Below are positions 17,417 through 27,232 of a stretch of DNA of 64,000 nucleotides, piece by piece; the stretch's first letter is position 1, and each line of letters starts with the position of its first letter. The notes beneath the pieces are model-generated. The model saw nothing but the letters and a program-made list of their open reading frames with translations, made no database searches and was not told the DNA's origin. The stretch spans positions 1 to 64,000 of the forward strand of contig JAGDZR010000021.1 of the NCBI GenBank assembly GCA_049115695.1. The letters run 5' to 3'. Made by a program: the position numbers and the translations under genes. This DNA comes from JAGDZR01 sp049115695 (GTDB taxonomy: Bacteria > Bacteroidota > Bacteroidia > Cytophagales > Cyclobacteriaceae).

Positions 17417-19717
17417 ATGAAAGACCAAAGAGATATTTCCGTTGTTGGATCTGAAGAGCTTGCCGATTTACATTTATCCGCACCCAAAAACTACGTAGCT
17501 GGACTTCCTGCTGTCAAGGTGGCTTTGGATCATGCGCTTAAGGAAATGGGATTGGCAAAGTCTATCCAGACACTCTCCAAACTCAACCAAGAGGAGGGAA
17601 TAGACTGTCCTGGTTGTGCCTGGCCGGACCCAAAGCATCGATCCTCACTGGGTGAGTTTTGTGAAAATGGGGTAAAGGCCATTGCTGAAGAAGCCACCAA
17701 TCAAAGAGCAGATAGGGCATTTTTTGCCAGACATTCGGTCAATGAAATGTCTCGTTGGACCGACTTTCAGATAGGTAAGAGTGGTCGAATCACCGACCCG
17801 ATGATCCTGCGTCCAGGTCAGATTCATTATCAGCCAATAGAATGGGAAGAGGCATTTAAGGTAATTGCGGATGAGCTCCATGCGCTGAAGCATCCCGATG
17901 AAGCGATTTTTTACACATCGGGAAGATCGAGCAATGAAGCTGCTTTTTTATATGGCACTTTCATTCGGCAGTTTGGTACCAACAATATGCCTGACTGCAG
18001 CAATATGTGCCATGAGTCTAGTGGGGTAGCATTGAAAGAAACCCTGGGAATTGGAAAAGGATCGGTAACACTTGAAGACATTGAGCATGCCGAGGTGGTA
18101 ATGGTCATGGGTCAAAACCCTGGGACTAATCACCCACGCATGGTGTCTGCTCTGGCAAAGTGTAAATCCAATGGGGGGAATGTAGTTGCCATCAACCCGA
18201 TTAAGGAGGCGGGCCTGATTCGGTTCAAGAATCCACAAAAACCTATCGGCATAGTCGGTGGAGGAGAAGCAATATCAGACCTGTATCTACAAGTAAAGAT
18301 CAATGAAGATGTAGCACTCCTAAAGTTGATCATGAAGCGACTGGCTGCATTGGATAGCAAGTCAACGGATGTATTTGATCATGAATTCATCAAAGAAAAA
18401 ACGCAGGGATTTGAATCACTCCTTGAGGATTTGAACCAGTTGGATGAGCAAGCGTTACTGACAAGATGTGGTGTGTCAAATGATCAGGTGTCTGAGCTGG
18501 TAGATATGCTTGCGTCAAAAAAGAAAATCATCATATGCTGGGCAATGGGGCTGACTCAGCACAAAAATGGGGTTGACAACATTAAGGAATGTGTGAATCT
18601 ACTATTGCTGAAAGGTAGTATAGGTAAGCCTGGTGCAGGCACTTGTCCGGTGCGTGGACACAGCAATGTTCAAGGAGATAGAACCGTAGGGATTGTACAT
18701 CATACGTCTGCAGCTCTGGCTGGATCATATGAAAAGGCATTTGGCTTTAAAGCACCCACTGAGGAAGGGATGGATGTGGTGAAAAGTATTGAAGCCATGC
18801 ATCAGGGTAAGGCTAAGGTATTTATTGCGCTTGGTGGTAATTTTCTGTCTGCAGCCTCGGATACCATTTACACAGGAGAGGCATTGCAAAATTGCAGTCT
18901 GACGGTATCTGTTAGTACGAAGCTTAACAGGACTCATTTAGTTCCTGGGAAAATATCCATCATTTTACCTACGCTGGGGAGAACGGAAAGGGACGACCAA
19001 AATGGAGTTCCTGGGTATGTTACGGTTGAAAACAGTATGGGACGTGTGCACAGGTCTAAAGGCAGGATCAATCCAGCTTCCAATAATTTGCTCAGTGAAC
19101 CTGTGATTGTGAGTCGCATGGCGCACCATTATTTTCAAGGAAAGGGACCCATCAACTGGGAAGAGCTGGGTACTGACTATGATTTGATTCGAAAGAAAAT
19201 TGATGAAGTATTCAGTGGGTTTGAAAACTATTCCGAGCGATCAGCAAAATCCGGGTTTGATCTCCCCAACAATGCCAGGGAGGGTGACTTCTCTAAGCTA
19301 CCGAGCGGGAAAGCTCAATTCTCAATTTGTCCTATTCCTGATCACCATTTGAGCCAGGATGAGTTTTTATTGATGACCATCCGATCACACGATCAATACA
19401 ATACAACGATCTACGGAATGAATGATCGGTATAGAGGAATTAACAATGAGCGCAGAGTGGTACTGATGAACCAACAAGATATGGACAGGCTTGGGCTGCA
19501 GAAGTTGGATGTCGTAGATTTAGTCAGTCATTACGAAAAGGAGCGTAAGGCACGGAAGTTTTTGGTCATTCCATATGACATCCCACAAGGGAACTTAGCC
19601 GCATACTTTCCTGAAACCAATGTATTGATCCCAATTGATCAGTATGCGGATAAGAGTCAAACCCCAATAAGCAAGTCAGTTAAGGTGAGGATCGTGAGTA
19701 GAAAAATTACTGATTAG
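17417..19717 (+). CDS. Molybdopterin oxidoreductase, FdhF/YdeP family
   Basis: A 766-residue cytoplasmic protein of the formate-dehydrogenase-like YdeP group. The N-terminus has CPGCAWPDP rather than a classic CxxC 4Fe-4S motif. Mo-bis-MGD domains follow (YTSGRSSNEAAFLYGTFIRQ, MCHESSGVALKETLGIGKG, VMGQNPGTNHPRM), with the C-terminal dinucleotide-binding domain (TIRSHDQYNTTIYG, then GLQKLDVVDLVS). E. coli YdeP is linked to acid resistance; the substrate is unknown. No partner subunit, FdhD or molybdenum cofactor gene adjoins it. It abuts the convergent SDR gene by 5 bp. Confidence 0.9.
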   Translation: MKDQRDISVVGSEELADLHLSAPKNYVAGLPAVKVALDHALKEMGLAKSIQTLSKLNQEEGIDCPGCAWPDPKHRSSLGEFCENGVKAIAEEATNQRADRAFFARHSVNEMSRWTDFQIGKSGRITDPMILRPGQIHYQPIEWEEAFKVIADELHALKHPDEAIFYTSGRSSNEAAFLYGTFIRQFGTNNMPDCSNMCHESSGVALKETLGIGKGSVTLEDIEHAEVVMVMGQNPGTNHPRMVSALAKCKSNGGNVVAINPIKEAGLIRFKNPQKPIGIVGGGEAISDLYLQVKINEDVALLKLIMKRLAALDSKSTDVFDHEFIKEKTQGFESLLEDLNQLDEQALLTRCGVSNDQVSELVDMLASKKKIIICWAMGLTQHKNGVDNIKECVNLLLLKGSIGKPGAGTCPVRGHSNVQGDRTVGIVHHTSAALAGSYEKAFGFKAPTEEGMDVVKSIEAMHQGKAKVFIALGGNFLSAASDTIYTGEALQNCSLTVSVSTKLNRTHLVPGKISIILPTLGRTERDDQNGVPGYVTVENSMGRVHRSKGRINPASNNLLSEPVIVSRMAHHYFQGKGPINWEELGTDYDLIRKKIDEVFSGFENYSERSAKSGFDLPNNAREGDFSKLPSGKAQFSICPIPDHHLSQDEFLLMTIRSHDQYNTTIYGMNDRYRGINNERRVVLMNQQDMDRLGLQKLDVVDLVSHYEKERKARKFLVIPYDIPQGNLAAYFPETNVLIPIDQYADKSQTPISKSVKVRIVSRKITD

Positions 19718-19722
19718 CTCGT

Positions 19723-20502
19723 TTAGCCGTTGCGATGCATTCTGTCAACTGGCTTGCTAAGTACTTTGAGAATGACATTGGGGAGAAAACGACCCATAAA
19801 TCTTAGCTGACTGGCTTGACCCGGACAGATTTCCAATTTATCACTTGCAAATCCTTTCATAAATACGCCAACCATTTTATCCAAAGGCATTGGGGTGGAA
19901 CCCTTCATGTCCTCAGGATCGAATACGTCAAGTAACGTTGTATCAGTTGCAGGAGGGGCGAGTTCGAAAACCTTAACAGATGTATTCTTTAATTGCGCCC
20001 TCAGCGAAATGCTGTAAGAGTGTAGTGCTGCTTTAGTGGCACAGTAGATAGGAGAGATGGGTAGTGGCGCAAATGCCAAACCAGATGATACTGCCACAGT
20101 AGCAGCGTTATCATTGCCTTTCAAAAGTGGCAGAAAAATATCATTCATCCATATGGTTCCTTTTAAATTAATCTCAACTTCCTTAGTAAGATCATCACTT
20201 GATAAACCATGGTTTTGAAGGTTTAAATAACTCATGACACCCGCATTGTTGATGAGAATATTGAGTGTTGGGAATTCTTTAGCCACTTGATCATAAAGTT
20301 TTTTAATCTGTTTAGGATCACTGACATCACTTTGGATTGTTACCAGACCATCCAATTCGGCTTTAGCCTTTTGTAATTTCTCTTCACTGCGACCTGTAAT
20401 GATCACTTTGTTATTTTCTCCTGATAAGAAAGCTCTGGCTATTTCCAGACCAATGCCGCTGGCACCTCCGGTTATGAGCACTGTATTGTTGTTAAGATTC
20501 AT
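19723..20502 (-). CDS. Short-chain dehydrogenase/reductase
   Basis: A 259-residue classical SDR. Cofactor motif ITGGASGIGLEIARAF near residue 10, INNAGVM near 90, catalytic Ser ahead of the Tyr-Lys in YCATKAAL (~155). It resembles the DltE-like group of cytoplasmic NAD(P)-dependent reductases. Transcribed leftward, convergent with the molybdoenzyme, with a ~150 bp gap to the upstream lyase-like gene. Substrate unknown. Confidence 0.88.
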   Translation of the reverse strand: MNLNNNTVLITGGASGIGLEIARAFLSGENNKVIITGRSEEKLQKAKAELDGLVTIQSDVSDPKQIKKLYDQVAKEFPTLNILINNAGVMSYLNLQNHGLSSDDLTKEVEINLKGTIWMNDIFLPLLKGNDNAATVAVSSGLAFAPLPISPIYCATKAALHSYSISLRAQLKNTSVKVFELAPPATDTTLLDVFDPEDMKGSTPMPLDKMVGVFMKGFASDKLEICPGQASQLRFMGRFLPNVILKVLSKPVDRMHRNG

Positions 20503-20655
20503 TTAAGGTTTGTTTAAAAGCGAATTCAAATTGAGTGGATAATCTAATAATTTTTCTTGACCAAGAGATATTCTTTTTCCGTCCCATCACGATGAATGTA
20601 GACTCTAAGTCATCAGGAGGAAAAATTCAGTTCTCAATTTGACCATTTCTACCCA

Positions 20656-21420
20656 TCACTTGGACCTTTCGAAAGTGACATCATCCACCCATATAGTCAA
20701 AGCATTGTCATGTGAGTTGGCAGTGATGCCTATTTCACAACTGCTGTACATGCCTTTTGTACCTTGTTGAAAATACAAAATATCAGTGGGTAAGGTTTTA
20801 TGATCGTAACTTTCAAGTATTAGCTCGCTATTCTGCCATATTCTTACACTAGCATCATCATTTGTGCTCAATTCCACTTCCCAAACGATGGCTACCCATT
20901 CATTTCTAGGGAAAGGAACAGCCGGATCAATAGTTTGCAGAATGTCCCTTTCATTGAACTTATATTCTACGCGTAATGCATCATCTACAAGGGCCAGACG
21001 CATACCCGGACCTGCACCAATGGCTGTTTGTTCTTCCAAATCCATTAAAAACAACCACTCCAGAGACTCATTACCGGCAATGAAGTAATGGGCGGTTAGC
21101 CTGACTGTTTCGCCTTCCCAAAAGGCCATTTTTTGCTTTACAATACTCGCTTTTGAAGCGCCTTGATCACCAGTTGGATCAGCTATAAATTTTAAGGCGC
21201 GTTGACCTGAAAAGGTGTGCGTCGTGTCCACAGTGATTTGGTTTCCAGACCTGGTTAACTGGCTGAAAGACCAAAATTGATCGTCATCTGCAAACAATTC
21301 TTCAAATGCATCATAGTTTTCGAAATCTTCCGTGAAATAGTCAGGTCCATCAAACAATTTTTCTTTATCGCAACTAAGACAAACAAACAGTGCAATGCAT
21401 AAAAGATAGTACTTGCTCAT
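20656..21420 (-). CDS. Polysaccharide-lyase-like jelly-roll lipoprotein
   Basis: About 254 residues from the start giving MSKYYLLCIALFVCLSC (lipobox at C17). That ATG overlaps the upstream stop by 4 bp (ATGA), which decides the start. The mature part is a single beta-sandwich: GQRALKFIADPTGDQGASKA, FPRNEWVAIVWEVELS, TIWVDDVTFE, the pattern of heparinase/alginate-lyase-like or concanavalin-type domains. No catalytic residues can be named. Surface glycan binding or cleavage is plausible. Translationally coupled to the barrel-like protein at 21417-21908. Confidence 0.65.
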   Translation of the reverse strand: MSKYYLLCIALFVCLSCDKEKLFDGPDYFTEDFENYDAFEELFADDDQFWSFSQLTRSGNQITVDTTHTFSGQRALKFIADPTGDQGASKASIVKQKMAFWEGETVRLTAHYFIAGNESLEWLFLMDLEEQTAIGAGPGMRLALVDDALRVEYKFNERDILQTIDPAVPFPRNEWVAIVWEVELSTNDDASVRIWQNSELILESYDHKTLPTDILYFQQGTKGMYSSCEIGITANSHDNALTIWVDDVTFERSK

Positions 21421-21908
21421 TTCTTGTTGGATTGGAGGGTGTAACCAACACTCAGACCTGCCCAATGCTGTACTTGAAAATCGATCAGGTATGAAATGAG
21501 TGGGGTATAGGTGGCCCGATAAAACCAGGGTTTATTATCTGCCTGGTACCGATAACCAAGAGCACCTGTGGTCAGTGCGAAAAAGCTTCCTTTGGTGGTG
21601 ATGGTCACCCCTTGTCCTAAACCGAATTCCAATTTATGTGCATTTGTTCCAATGATGGAGTGCATCATGATAGGAAAAACCAACCCTGCACCATTGTTTT
21701 TATCAATGGGCGCAACACTTAACCCTGCTCGCAAGGCAAGTGCCATATTATTCTTTTGATAAAATTGTTTTTCATAGTTGATGGAGCCAAGACCCCCACT
21801 ACCAGCCAGTTCGAAGTAGACAGCTTTGCTTTGCTCATGCTGACCTTGCACAAATTGATAAGTCAACAGGAGAAGCATGTAAATACAATTCTTCAGGACA
21901 GGCATCAT
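21417..21908 (-). CDS. Small secreted beta-barrel-like protein of unknown function
   Basis: A 163-residue protein with an N-terminal signal (CIYMLLLLTYQFVQGQ). Alternating aromatic/glycine strands (YFELAGSGGLGSINYEKQFY, ALRAGLSVAPI, GLSVGYTLQSNKK) suggest a small outer membrane barrel. Transcribed ahead of, and overlapping by 4 bp, the lyase-like lipoprotein gene, so the two probably function together. No family name recognised. Confidence 0.6.
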   Translation of the reverse strand: MMPVLKNCIYMLLLLTYQFVQGQHEQSKAVYFELAGSGGLGSINYEKQFYQKNNMALALRAGLSVAPIDKNNGAGLVFPIMMHSIIGTNAHKLEFGLGQGVTITTKGSFFALTTGALGYRYQADNKPWFYRATYTPLISYLIDFQVQHWAGLSVGYTLQSNKK

Positions 21909-22237
21909 AGATGGATTTGAAAACGAAGGTAGTCCTGAATTGGTATGCTGGTGTCTGTCTTATTAGAAGGAGATTCGATATTCGATTTGATCAAAACCAT
22001 TATTCACAAATTAAATAGAACACACTTTGATCAAGCAGTTTGCTTTAAAATACTTATTCATTAATGAGAATCTCCACCTGCTTTAGAAAAAAAATTGAAT
22101 AGTAATATTCATACATCATTTAGAGCTGCCTGGGCCTAAAGGGGTAAAAATAGTAGCAGTTTAGATCAAAATTTTATTGGCATCTGCCTCTTCAAATGAA
22201 TAAGTTACAGCCTTATTAAGTTTTTACTTTTTGAGAA
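21909..22237. promoter_or_regulatory. Divergent intergenic region with TTGATCAA palindromes
   Basis: A 329 bp gap between divergent genes. It contains a perfect 10-base palindrome TTTGATCAAA at 21986-21995 and a second TTGATCAA at 22027-22034, about 41 bp apart, possible operator half-sites. No gene or terminator was seen. The rest is AT-rich promoter-like DNA ahead of the aminotransferase. Confidence 0.3.
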
Positions 22238-23353
22238 ATGTCGAACTACAACAAAGAACTAAACACAAGCAATCGAGTACTGATGGGCCCTGGCCCAAGC
22301 GATGTTCACCCCAGAGTCCTTAAGGCCATGTCTACTCCACTAATTGGTCATTTGGATCCAGAGTTCCTGGAAGTCATGGATGATATCAAGGTCATGACAC
22401 AGAAAACGCTTCAGACAGAGAATCAACTGACCTTTGTTGTGTCGGCTCCCGGCAGTGCAGGTATGGAAACCTGTTTGGTGAACCTGCTAGAGCCCGGGGA
22501 TGAAGCAGTCATCTGTATCCATGGCGTTTTTGGAACGCGTTTGGCAGATATTGCCGAGCGATGTGGTGCCAAAGTAATCAAGGTTGAATCACCCTGGGGG
22601 CAGCACATTGAGACGTCACAAGTTAAAAAAGCTTTAGAAAGTTGTAGTCCTAAACTGGTAGCGATAGTGCATGCAGAAACCTCAACGGGTGTCTTACAGC
22701 CGCTTGAGGAGATCAGCAAAATGACAAAAGATGCAGGAGCCTTATTGGTGGTGGATGCGGTGACGTCTTATTGCGGGACCGATCTCAAGGTGGATGAATG
22801 GGGAATAGATGCGTTATATTCTGGCACTCAAAAATGTCTGAGTGCACCTCCCGGGCTTTCACCAGTTACCTTTAGTGATAAGGCGGTTGAAGTCTTGGAT
22901 CAGCGCAAAACGAAAGTTCAAAGTTGGTTTCTTGACTTAACCATGGTGAAGAACTACTGGTCAGGAGCCAAACGCGCCTATCACCATACAGGTCCGGTAT
23001 CAGCTATGTTTGCTTTAAGAGAAGCACTTCGGCTTGTCCTTGAGGAAGGGTTGGAAGCCAGGTTTGATCGGCACAGAGCGAATCACTTACTACTTAAGCA
23101 GGGACTGGAAGAGATGGGATTCCGCTTTCTGGTAGAAGAGCAATATCGTTTACCCATGTTAAATTCAGTGTATCTGCCGGATGGGGTAGATGAGGCAGCA
23201 ATAAGAAGTAGACTATTAAATGAATACAACATCGAAGTTGGTGGAGGACTTGGCGCTTTTGCAGGTAAAATATGGCGTGTGGGATTGATGGGTGAAAGTA
23301 GTGATGTCAATCATGTAAACATGCTAATTTCTGCACTGAAGCAGATTATGTAA
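22238..23353 (+). CDS. Alanine-glyoxylate aminotransferase family protein (class V PLP)
   Basis: A 371-residue class V aminotransferase. N-terminal MGPGPSDVHPRVLKAM is typical of the AGT/SPT group; the PLP lysine is in SGTQKCLSAPPGL; the cofactor Asp is in LLVVDAVTSYCG. It should transfer an amino group from alanine or serine to glyoxylate or a related keto acid in the cytoplasm. The oxidase, hydroxypyruvate reductase and LctP permease that follow after a divergent AraC gene point to a glyoxylate/2-hydroxyacid pathway. The exact amino donor is not determinable. Confidence 0.88.
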   Translation: MSNYNKELNTSNRVLMGPGPSDVHPRVLKAMSTPLIGHLDPEFLEVMDDIKVMTQKTLQTENQLTFVVSAPGSAGMETCLVNLLEPGDEAVICIHGVFGTRLADIAERCGAKVIKVESPWGQHIETSQVKKALESCSPKLVAIVHAETSTGVLQPLEEISKMTKDAGALLVVDAVTSYCGTDLKVDEWGIDALYSGTQKCLSAPPGLSPVTFSDKAVEVLDQRKTKVQSWFLDLTMVKNYWSGAKRAYHHTGPVSAMFALREALRLVLEEGLEARFDRHRANHLLLKQGLEEMGFRFLVEEQYRLPMLNSVYLPDGVDEAAIRSRLLNEYNIEVGGGLGAFAGKIWRVGLMGESSDVNHVNMLISALKQIM

Positions 23354-23363
23354 GCACGCTGTT

Positions 23364-24188
23364 TTATACTTTCATGAAGCGTTTTCTATAGTCACTCGGA
23401 CTGCTTTTTGCATACGTCTTAAACTGTCGATTGAAGTTGGCGATGCTGTCAAATCCTGTCTCATAGCATATAGCCGCAACACTTTTATCTGTGCTGCGAA
23501 GCAGGCGACAGACTTTGCCTACTCGATATTCATTGAGATACGTGAAAAAAGATTTTCGAGTGATTTTTTTGAAATATCTACAAAATGAGGAGGTATTCAA
23601 ATGCATTTCCTCTGCAATTTTTTCCAAGCTGATTTTCGTGTGATAATTCTCTGCTACGTACCTGTAGACCTCATTGATTCGATGATGATCCTTTAACCTC
23701 ACATGCTGCGTGTATGACGGGCCACATAAAATTTGATAGTCTTCAGATGTAGCAATTTTATTCAATAGATTCAGAAGAGCAACAAAGCGATCAAATCCCT
23801 CAGCCTGCACCAGGCTGGCATCCAGCAATCCTACAGCAGTATTGAGAAGGAGGCCTCTTTCTACCTTTTCCAGTAGATGGTCAATTGCATACAGTTCAGG
23901 GTGCCTGCTGATGGTTTCCTGAAAAGTCTGATATTTGAATTGAACCACCAGGGATTTGGAGATAGTTCCAGGATCATTGGTGAAGCAGTGGGGTAGATGT
24001 GGGGCAATGAGAAATAGATTCCCTTCTTGATAACTGGTGATCTGGTCTCCAATGAAGCATTCTCCTTCTCCTTCAGAAAAATAGATCAGCTCATATTCAC
24101 CATGGAAATGAAAGTTGGTGTTAAAAGTGTCTTTGATCAAAATAGATTGATCTTCAGCGAGCGGTATTTTCTGAAACAGTGGCTCCAT
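23364..24188 (-). CDS. AraC-family transcriptional regulator with N-terminal cupin
   Basis: A 274-residue paralogue-like match to the regulator at 264-1103. Cupin (NFHFHGEYELIYFSEGEGEC, APHLPHCF), then a C-terminal AraC HTH pair (ISLEKIAEEMHLNTSSFCRY, AAICYETGFDSIANFNRQFK). Convergent with the aminotransferase (11 bp) and divergent from the FAD/Fe-S oxidase (112 bp), so it is the obvious local regulator of that catabolic cluster. The ligand is unknown, perhaps a hydroxyacid. Confidence 0.9.
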   Translation of the reverse strand: MEPLFQKIPLAEDQSILIKDTFNTNFHFHGEYELIYFSEGEGECFIGDQITSYQEGNLFLIAPHLPHCFTNDPGTISKSLVVQFKYQTFQETISRHPELYAIDHLLEKVERGLLLNTAVGLLDASLVQAEGFDRFVALLNLLNKIATSEDYQILCGPSYTQHVRLKDHHRINEVYRYVAENYHTKISLEKIAEEMHLNTSSFCRYFKKITRKSFFTYLNEYRVGKVCRLLRSTDKSVAAICYETGFDSIANFNRQFKTYAKSSPSDYRKRFMKV

Positions 24189-24300
24189 AACAGCTACTAA
24201 TTATACATAAGATATAGGTATAAAACACCCGAGATGTCAAAATAGTAGGAATATCAACAAATATTAGCGGAGTGTAAGGAGGTGTCTATTCCTAATTTGC

Positions 24301-27219
24301 ATGACTCAACAGTTATTAACTAGTGCAGAAATGATTGATACAAAGAGCTTTGTTGCTGAGTTAGAAGAAAGAATTGAAGGAGACGTACTCAGCGATGTGA
24401 TGTCATTGGGAATGTATGCTACAGATGCAAGTATCTATCAAATCAACCCTGTGGCCGTTGTGATTCCTAAAAATGAAGTTGATGTTGAGATTGCATTGAG
24501 CATTGCTCATAGGCATCAGGTAACCATCCTTCCCAGAGGAGGAGGTACAAGTTTAGCAGGACAAACTGTAGGGAATTCTATGATCCTGGATTTTTCCAAA
24601 TACATGAATAACCTCCTGGAACTAAATATCGATGAAGGTTGGGTTAAGGTACAACCGGGAATGGTGAGAGATGTGCTTAATAGTCAACTGGCAGCTCATG
24701 GCTTCCATTTTGCTCCCGATCCAGCTACATCCAGTCGCGCCAATGTAGGTGGGATGGTTGGTAATAATTCGTCTGGGACCAAAAGTGTTATTTATGGGAA
24801 AACAGTAGATCATGTATTGGCTGCAGATGTCATCTTATCCACAGGTCAAAAAATGACCTTAGGTGAACTCTCACCTGAAGCATTTGATCAGAAGGCAAAG
24901 CAAGATGATGTTGAAGGCAACATCTATCAACAATTCAAAAGAATAGTTCGCGAAAACGAGGAAGAGATCAAGTTAAGATTTCCTAAAGTAATGCGTCGTG
25001 TTGGTGGATACAATTTGGATGAATTCATTGATAAGGAAAATTGGAACCTTGCTAAACTGATCACCGGGAGTGAAGGGACACTGGCTGTGACTACAGCGCT
25101 GAAGCTCAACATTGTGCCATTACCAAAGCATAAGTCTGTTTGTGTGGTCCATTATACAGCGTTGTTGGAAGCCATTAGTTCTGTGGAACTGATGTTAAAA
25201 TACAATCCCTCTGCCGTGGAAATATTGGATGATACGGTAATTGGATTAAGTCGGGAAAATTTGACCACTAAACATCATTGTCATTTTTTAGATGGTGATC
25301 CCAAGGCGATACTTATTGTAGAGTTCTACGGAGATACTCAGAAGGATGTGTTGGATCGACCTAAGGAAATGATCAATGAATTGAAGGATAGTGATTTTGG
25401 CTATAGTTATCCATTATTTCCAGAGGGAGAATCCTATGAGGATGTCTGGGTAATACGAAAAAAGGGACTGGGGTTGATGCTTGGGATAAAAGGTGAAAAA
25501 AAGCCACTCCCATTTATTGAAGACGCTGGAATACCTATAGATGTATTGCCCACCTACATTGATGAGGTGCTCAAGGTATGTGAAAAGCACAATACCAAAG
25601 TTGCGATGTATGCCCATGCAAGTGTAGGTGTGATACATGTGAGGCCCATTCTTGATTTAAGACAGTCCCAGGATATTGAGAACCTTAAGAACATTACAGA
25701 GGAAACCTTTGATCTTGTCATGAAATATGGCGGGTCCTGGAGCGGGGAGCACGGAGATGGACTGGTGAGAAGTGCCTACAATGAACGATTTTTTGGTACC
25801 AAACTGTACAATGTGTTCAAGGAAGTAAAGCTTCTTTTTGATCCGGACAATCGGATGAATCCTGGCAAAATAGTGGAAGCGCAGACCATTGAGAAGAATT
25901 TGCGATATGGAACAACCTACAGTGATACGGAACTCCATACGGAGTATCATTATCAAAAAGAACAGGGTTTTAAGGAATCGGTACACATGTGTACCGGGGT
26001 AGGTGAGTGTAGAAAGGTATTAGGGGGAACGATGTGCCCGAGTTTCAAAGCAACACGAGATGAAGAACAATCAACCAGAGGGCGCGCCAATGCATTAAGG
26101 CTAGCCATGTCAGATCAAACAAGTGGAGAAGGTATTGATGGCGACCGTATTCATGAGGTCATGGATTTGTGTCTATCCTGCAAAGCATGCAAATCCGAAT
26201 GTCCAAGTAATGTAGACATGGCAAAAATGAAGAGTGATGTGCTGCAGATGTATTATGATAAAAATGGCACTTCATTAAGAGATAGATTGATACGAGACTC
26301 TTCAAAGGTTGCGCAGAAAGCGAGCGGGGCATTAGCCTCCTTGATTAATGGCTTCCAGAAAACCGGGATGTTTCGAGCTTTATTGGAGAGTTCTGCCGGG
26401 TTTGACAAAAGAAGAAGATTACCAGATTTTGCTAAAGAGCCCTTTTACAAATGGTTTGAAAAGCGTGAAAACAAGACTGTTAAGAGTGATGCCAAAGTAG
26501 TACTGTTTGCAGATACTTATCTTAATTTTCATGAACCCAATATTGGTATCTCAGCAGTCGAATTGCTTAATTCCTGTGGATATGAAGTAATTCTTGCCAA
26601 TGTAGGTTGTTGCCAACGACCAAAAATTTCACATGGATTCTTAAGGGATGCTAAGCAAGAAGGAGTCAAGACGTTGCTTGCACTCAAGCCTTATCTTGAT
26701 CAGGGACTAAATGTTGTTGTATGTGAACCTAGTTGCGCTTCGGCGTTAAATGATGATTTACCTGATCTGATTGATGACAAGGAGCTAGCTAAGCAAGCCC
26801 AGCAGCAAGTCATGATGATCGATGTTTTCCTGATGAAAGAGGTTGAGGAAGGCAGATTGGATAAGCAGTTTTACTCGATCGCGGGAGACATCAAAATACA
26901 TGGGCACTGTCATCAAAAATCATTGTACGGGACCGCCTCCATGAAAAAATTATTGGGTCAAAATGGGCATACCGTTTCCGAGATACCATCTGGTTGCTGT
27001 GGAATGGCAGGTTCTTTTGGGTATGAAAAAGAGCACTATGAACTGTCACGAAAAATAGGTGAAGAGGTGTTGTTTCCTGCCGTACGTGAGATGAAAGATG
27101 AATCATTGGTGGCATGCGGTTTTAGTTGTAGACATCAAATCGAAGATTTCACTGAAGTAAAACCCAAACATTGGGTAGAAGTAATAAGAGCTAAAAACAA
27201 AGATCACAACCATGAATAA
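24301..27219 (+). CDS. FAD-linked 2-hydroxyacid oxidase/dehydrogenase fused to Fe-S (GlcD-GlcF-like) module
   Basis: A 972-residue protein. Order: PCMH FAD-binding domain (~45-225; PRGGGTSLAGQTVGNSMILD, PDPATSSRANVGGMVGNNSS), FAD-oxidase C-terminal domain (~225-540; GGSWSGEHGDGLVRS), two ferredoxin-type clusters (CTGVGECRKVLGGTMC and CLSCKACKSECPSNVDMAK), and two CCG domains (NVGCCQRP, GCCGMAGSFGYE). This single-chain layout is that of D-lactate, D-2-hydroxyglutarate or glycolate dehydrogenases passing electrons to the respiratory chain. The hydroxypyruvate reductase and LctP neighbours favour a short 2-hydroxyacid such as glycolate or D-lactate. Confidence 0.88.
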   Translation: MTQQLLTSAEMIDTKSFVAELEERIEGDVLSDVMSLGMYATDASIYQINPVAVVIPKNEVDVEIALSIAHRHQVTILPRGGGTSLAGQTVGNSMILDFSKYMNNLLELNIDEGWVKVQPGMVRDVLNSQLAAHGFHFAPDPATSSRANVGGMVGNNSSGTKSVIYGKTVDHVLAADVILSTGQKMTLGELSPEAFDQKAKQDDVEGNIYQQFKRIVRENEEEIKLRFPKVMRRVGGYNLDEFIDKENWNLAKLITGSEGTLAVTTALKLNIVPLPKHKSVCVVHYTALLEAISSVELMLKYNPSAVEILDDTVIGLSRENLTTKHHCHFLDGDPKAILIVEFYGDTQKDVLDRPKEMINELKDSDFGYSYPLFPEGESYEDVWVIRKKGLGLMLGIKGEKKPLPFIEDAGIPIDVLPTYIDEVLKVCEKHNTKVAMYAHASVGVIHVRPILDLRQSQDIENLKNITEETFDLVMKYGGSWSGEHGDGLVRSAYNERFFGTKLYNVFKEVKLLFDPDNRMNPGKIVEAQTIEKNLRYGTTYSDTELHTEYHYQKEQGFKESVHMCTGVGECRKVLGGTMCPSFKATRDEEQSTRGRANALRLAMSDQTSGEGIDGDRIHEVMDLCLSCKACKSECPSNVDMAKMKSDVLQMYYDKNGTSLRDRLIRDSSKVAQKASGALASLINGFQKTGMFRALLESSAGFDKRRRLPDFAKEPFYKWFEKRENKTVKSDAKVVLFADTYLNFHEPNIGISAVELLNSCGYEVILANVGCCQRPKISHGFLRDAKQEGVKTLLALKPYLDQGLNVVVCEPSCASALNDDLPDLIDDKELAKQAQQQVMMIDVFLMKEVEEGRLDKQFYSIAGDIKIHGHCHQKSLYGTASMKKLLGQNGHTVSEIPSGCCGMAGSFGYEKEHYELSRKIGEEVLFPAVREMKDESLVACGFSCRHQIEDFTEVKPKHWVEVIRAKNKDHNHE

Positions 27220-27232
27220 CGATAATTGACAC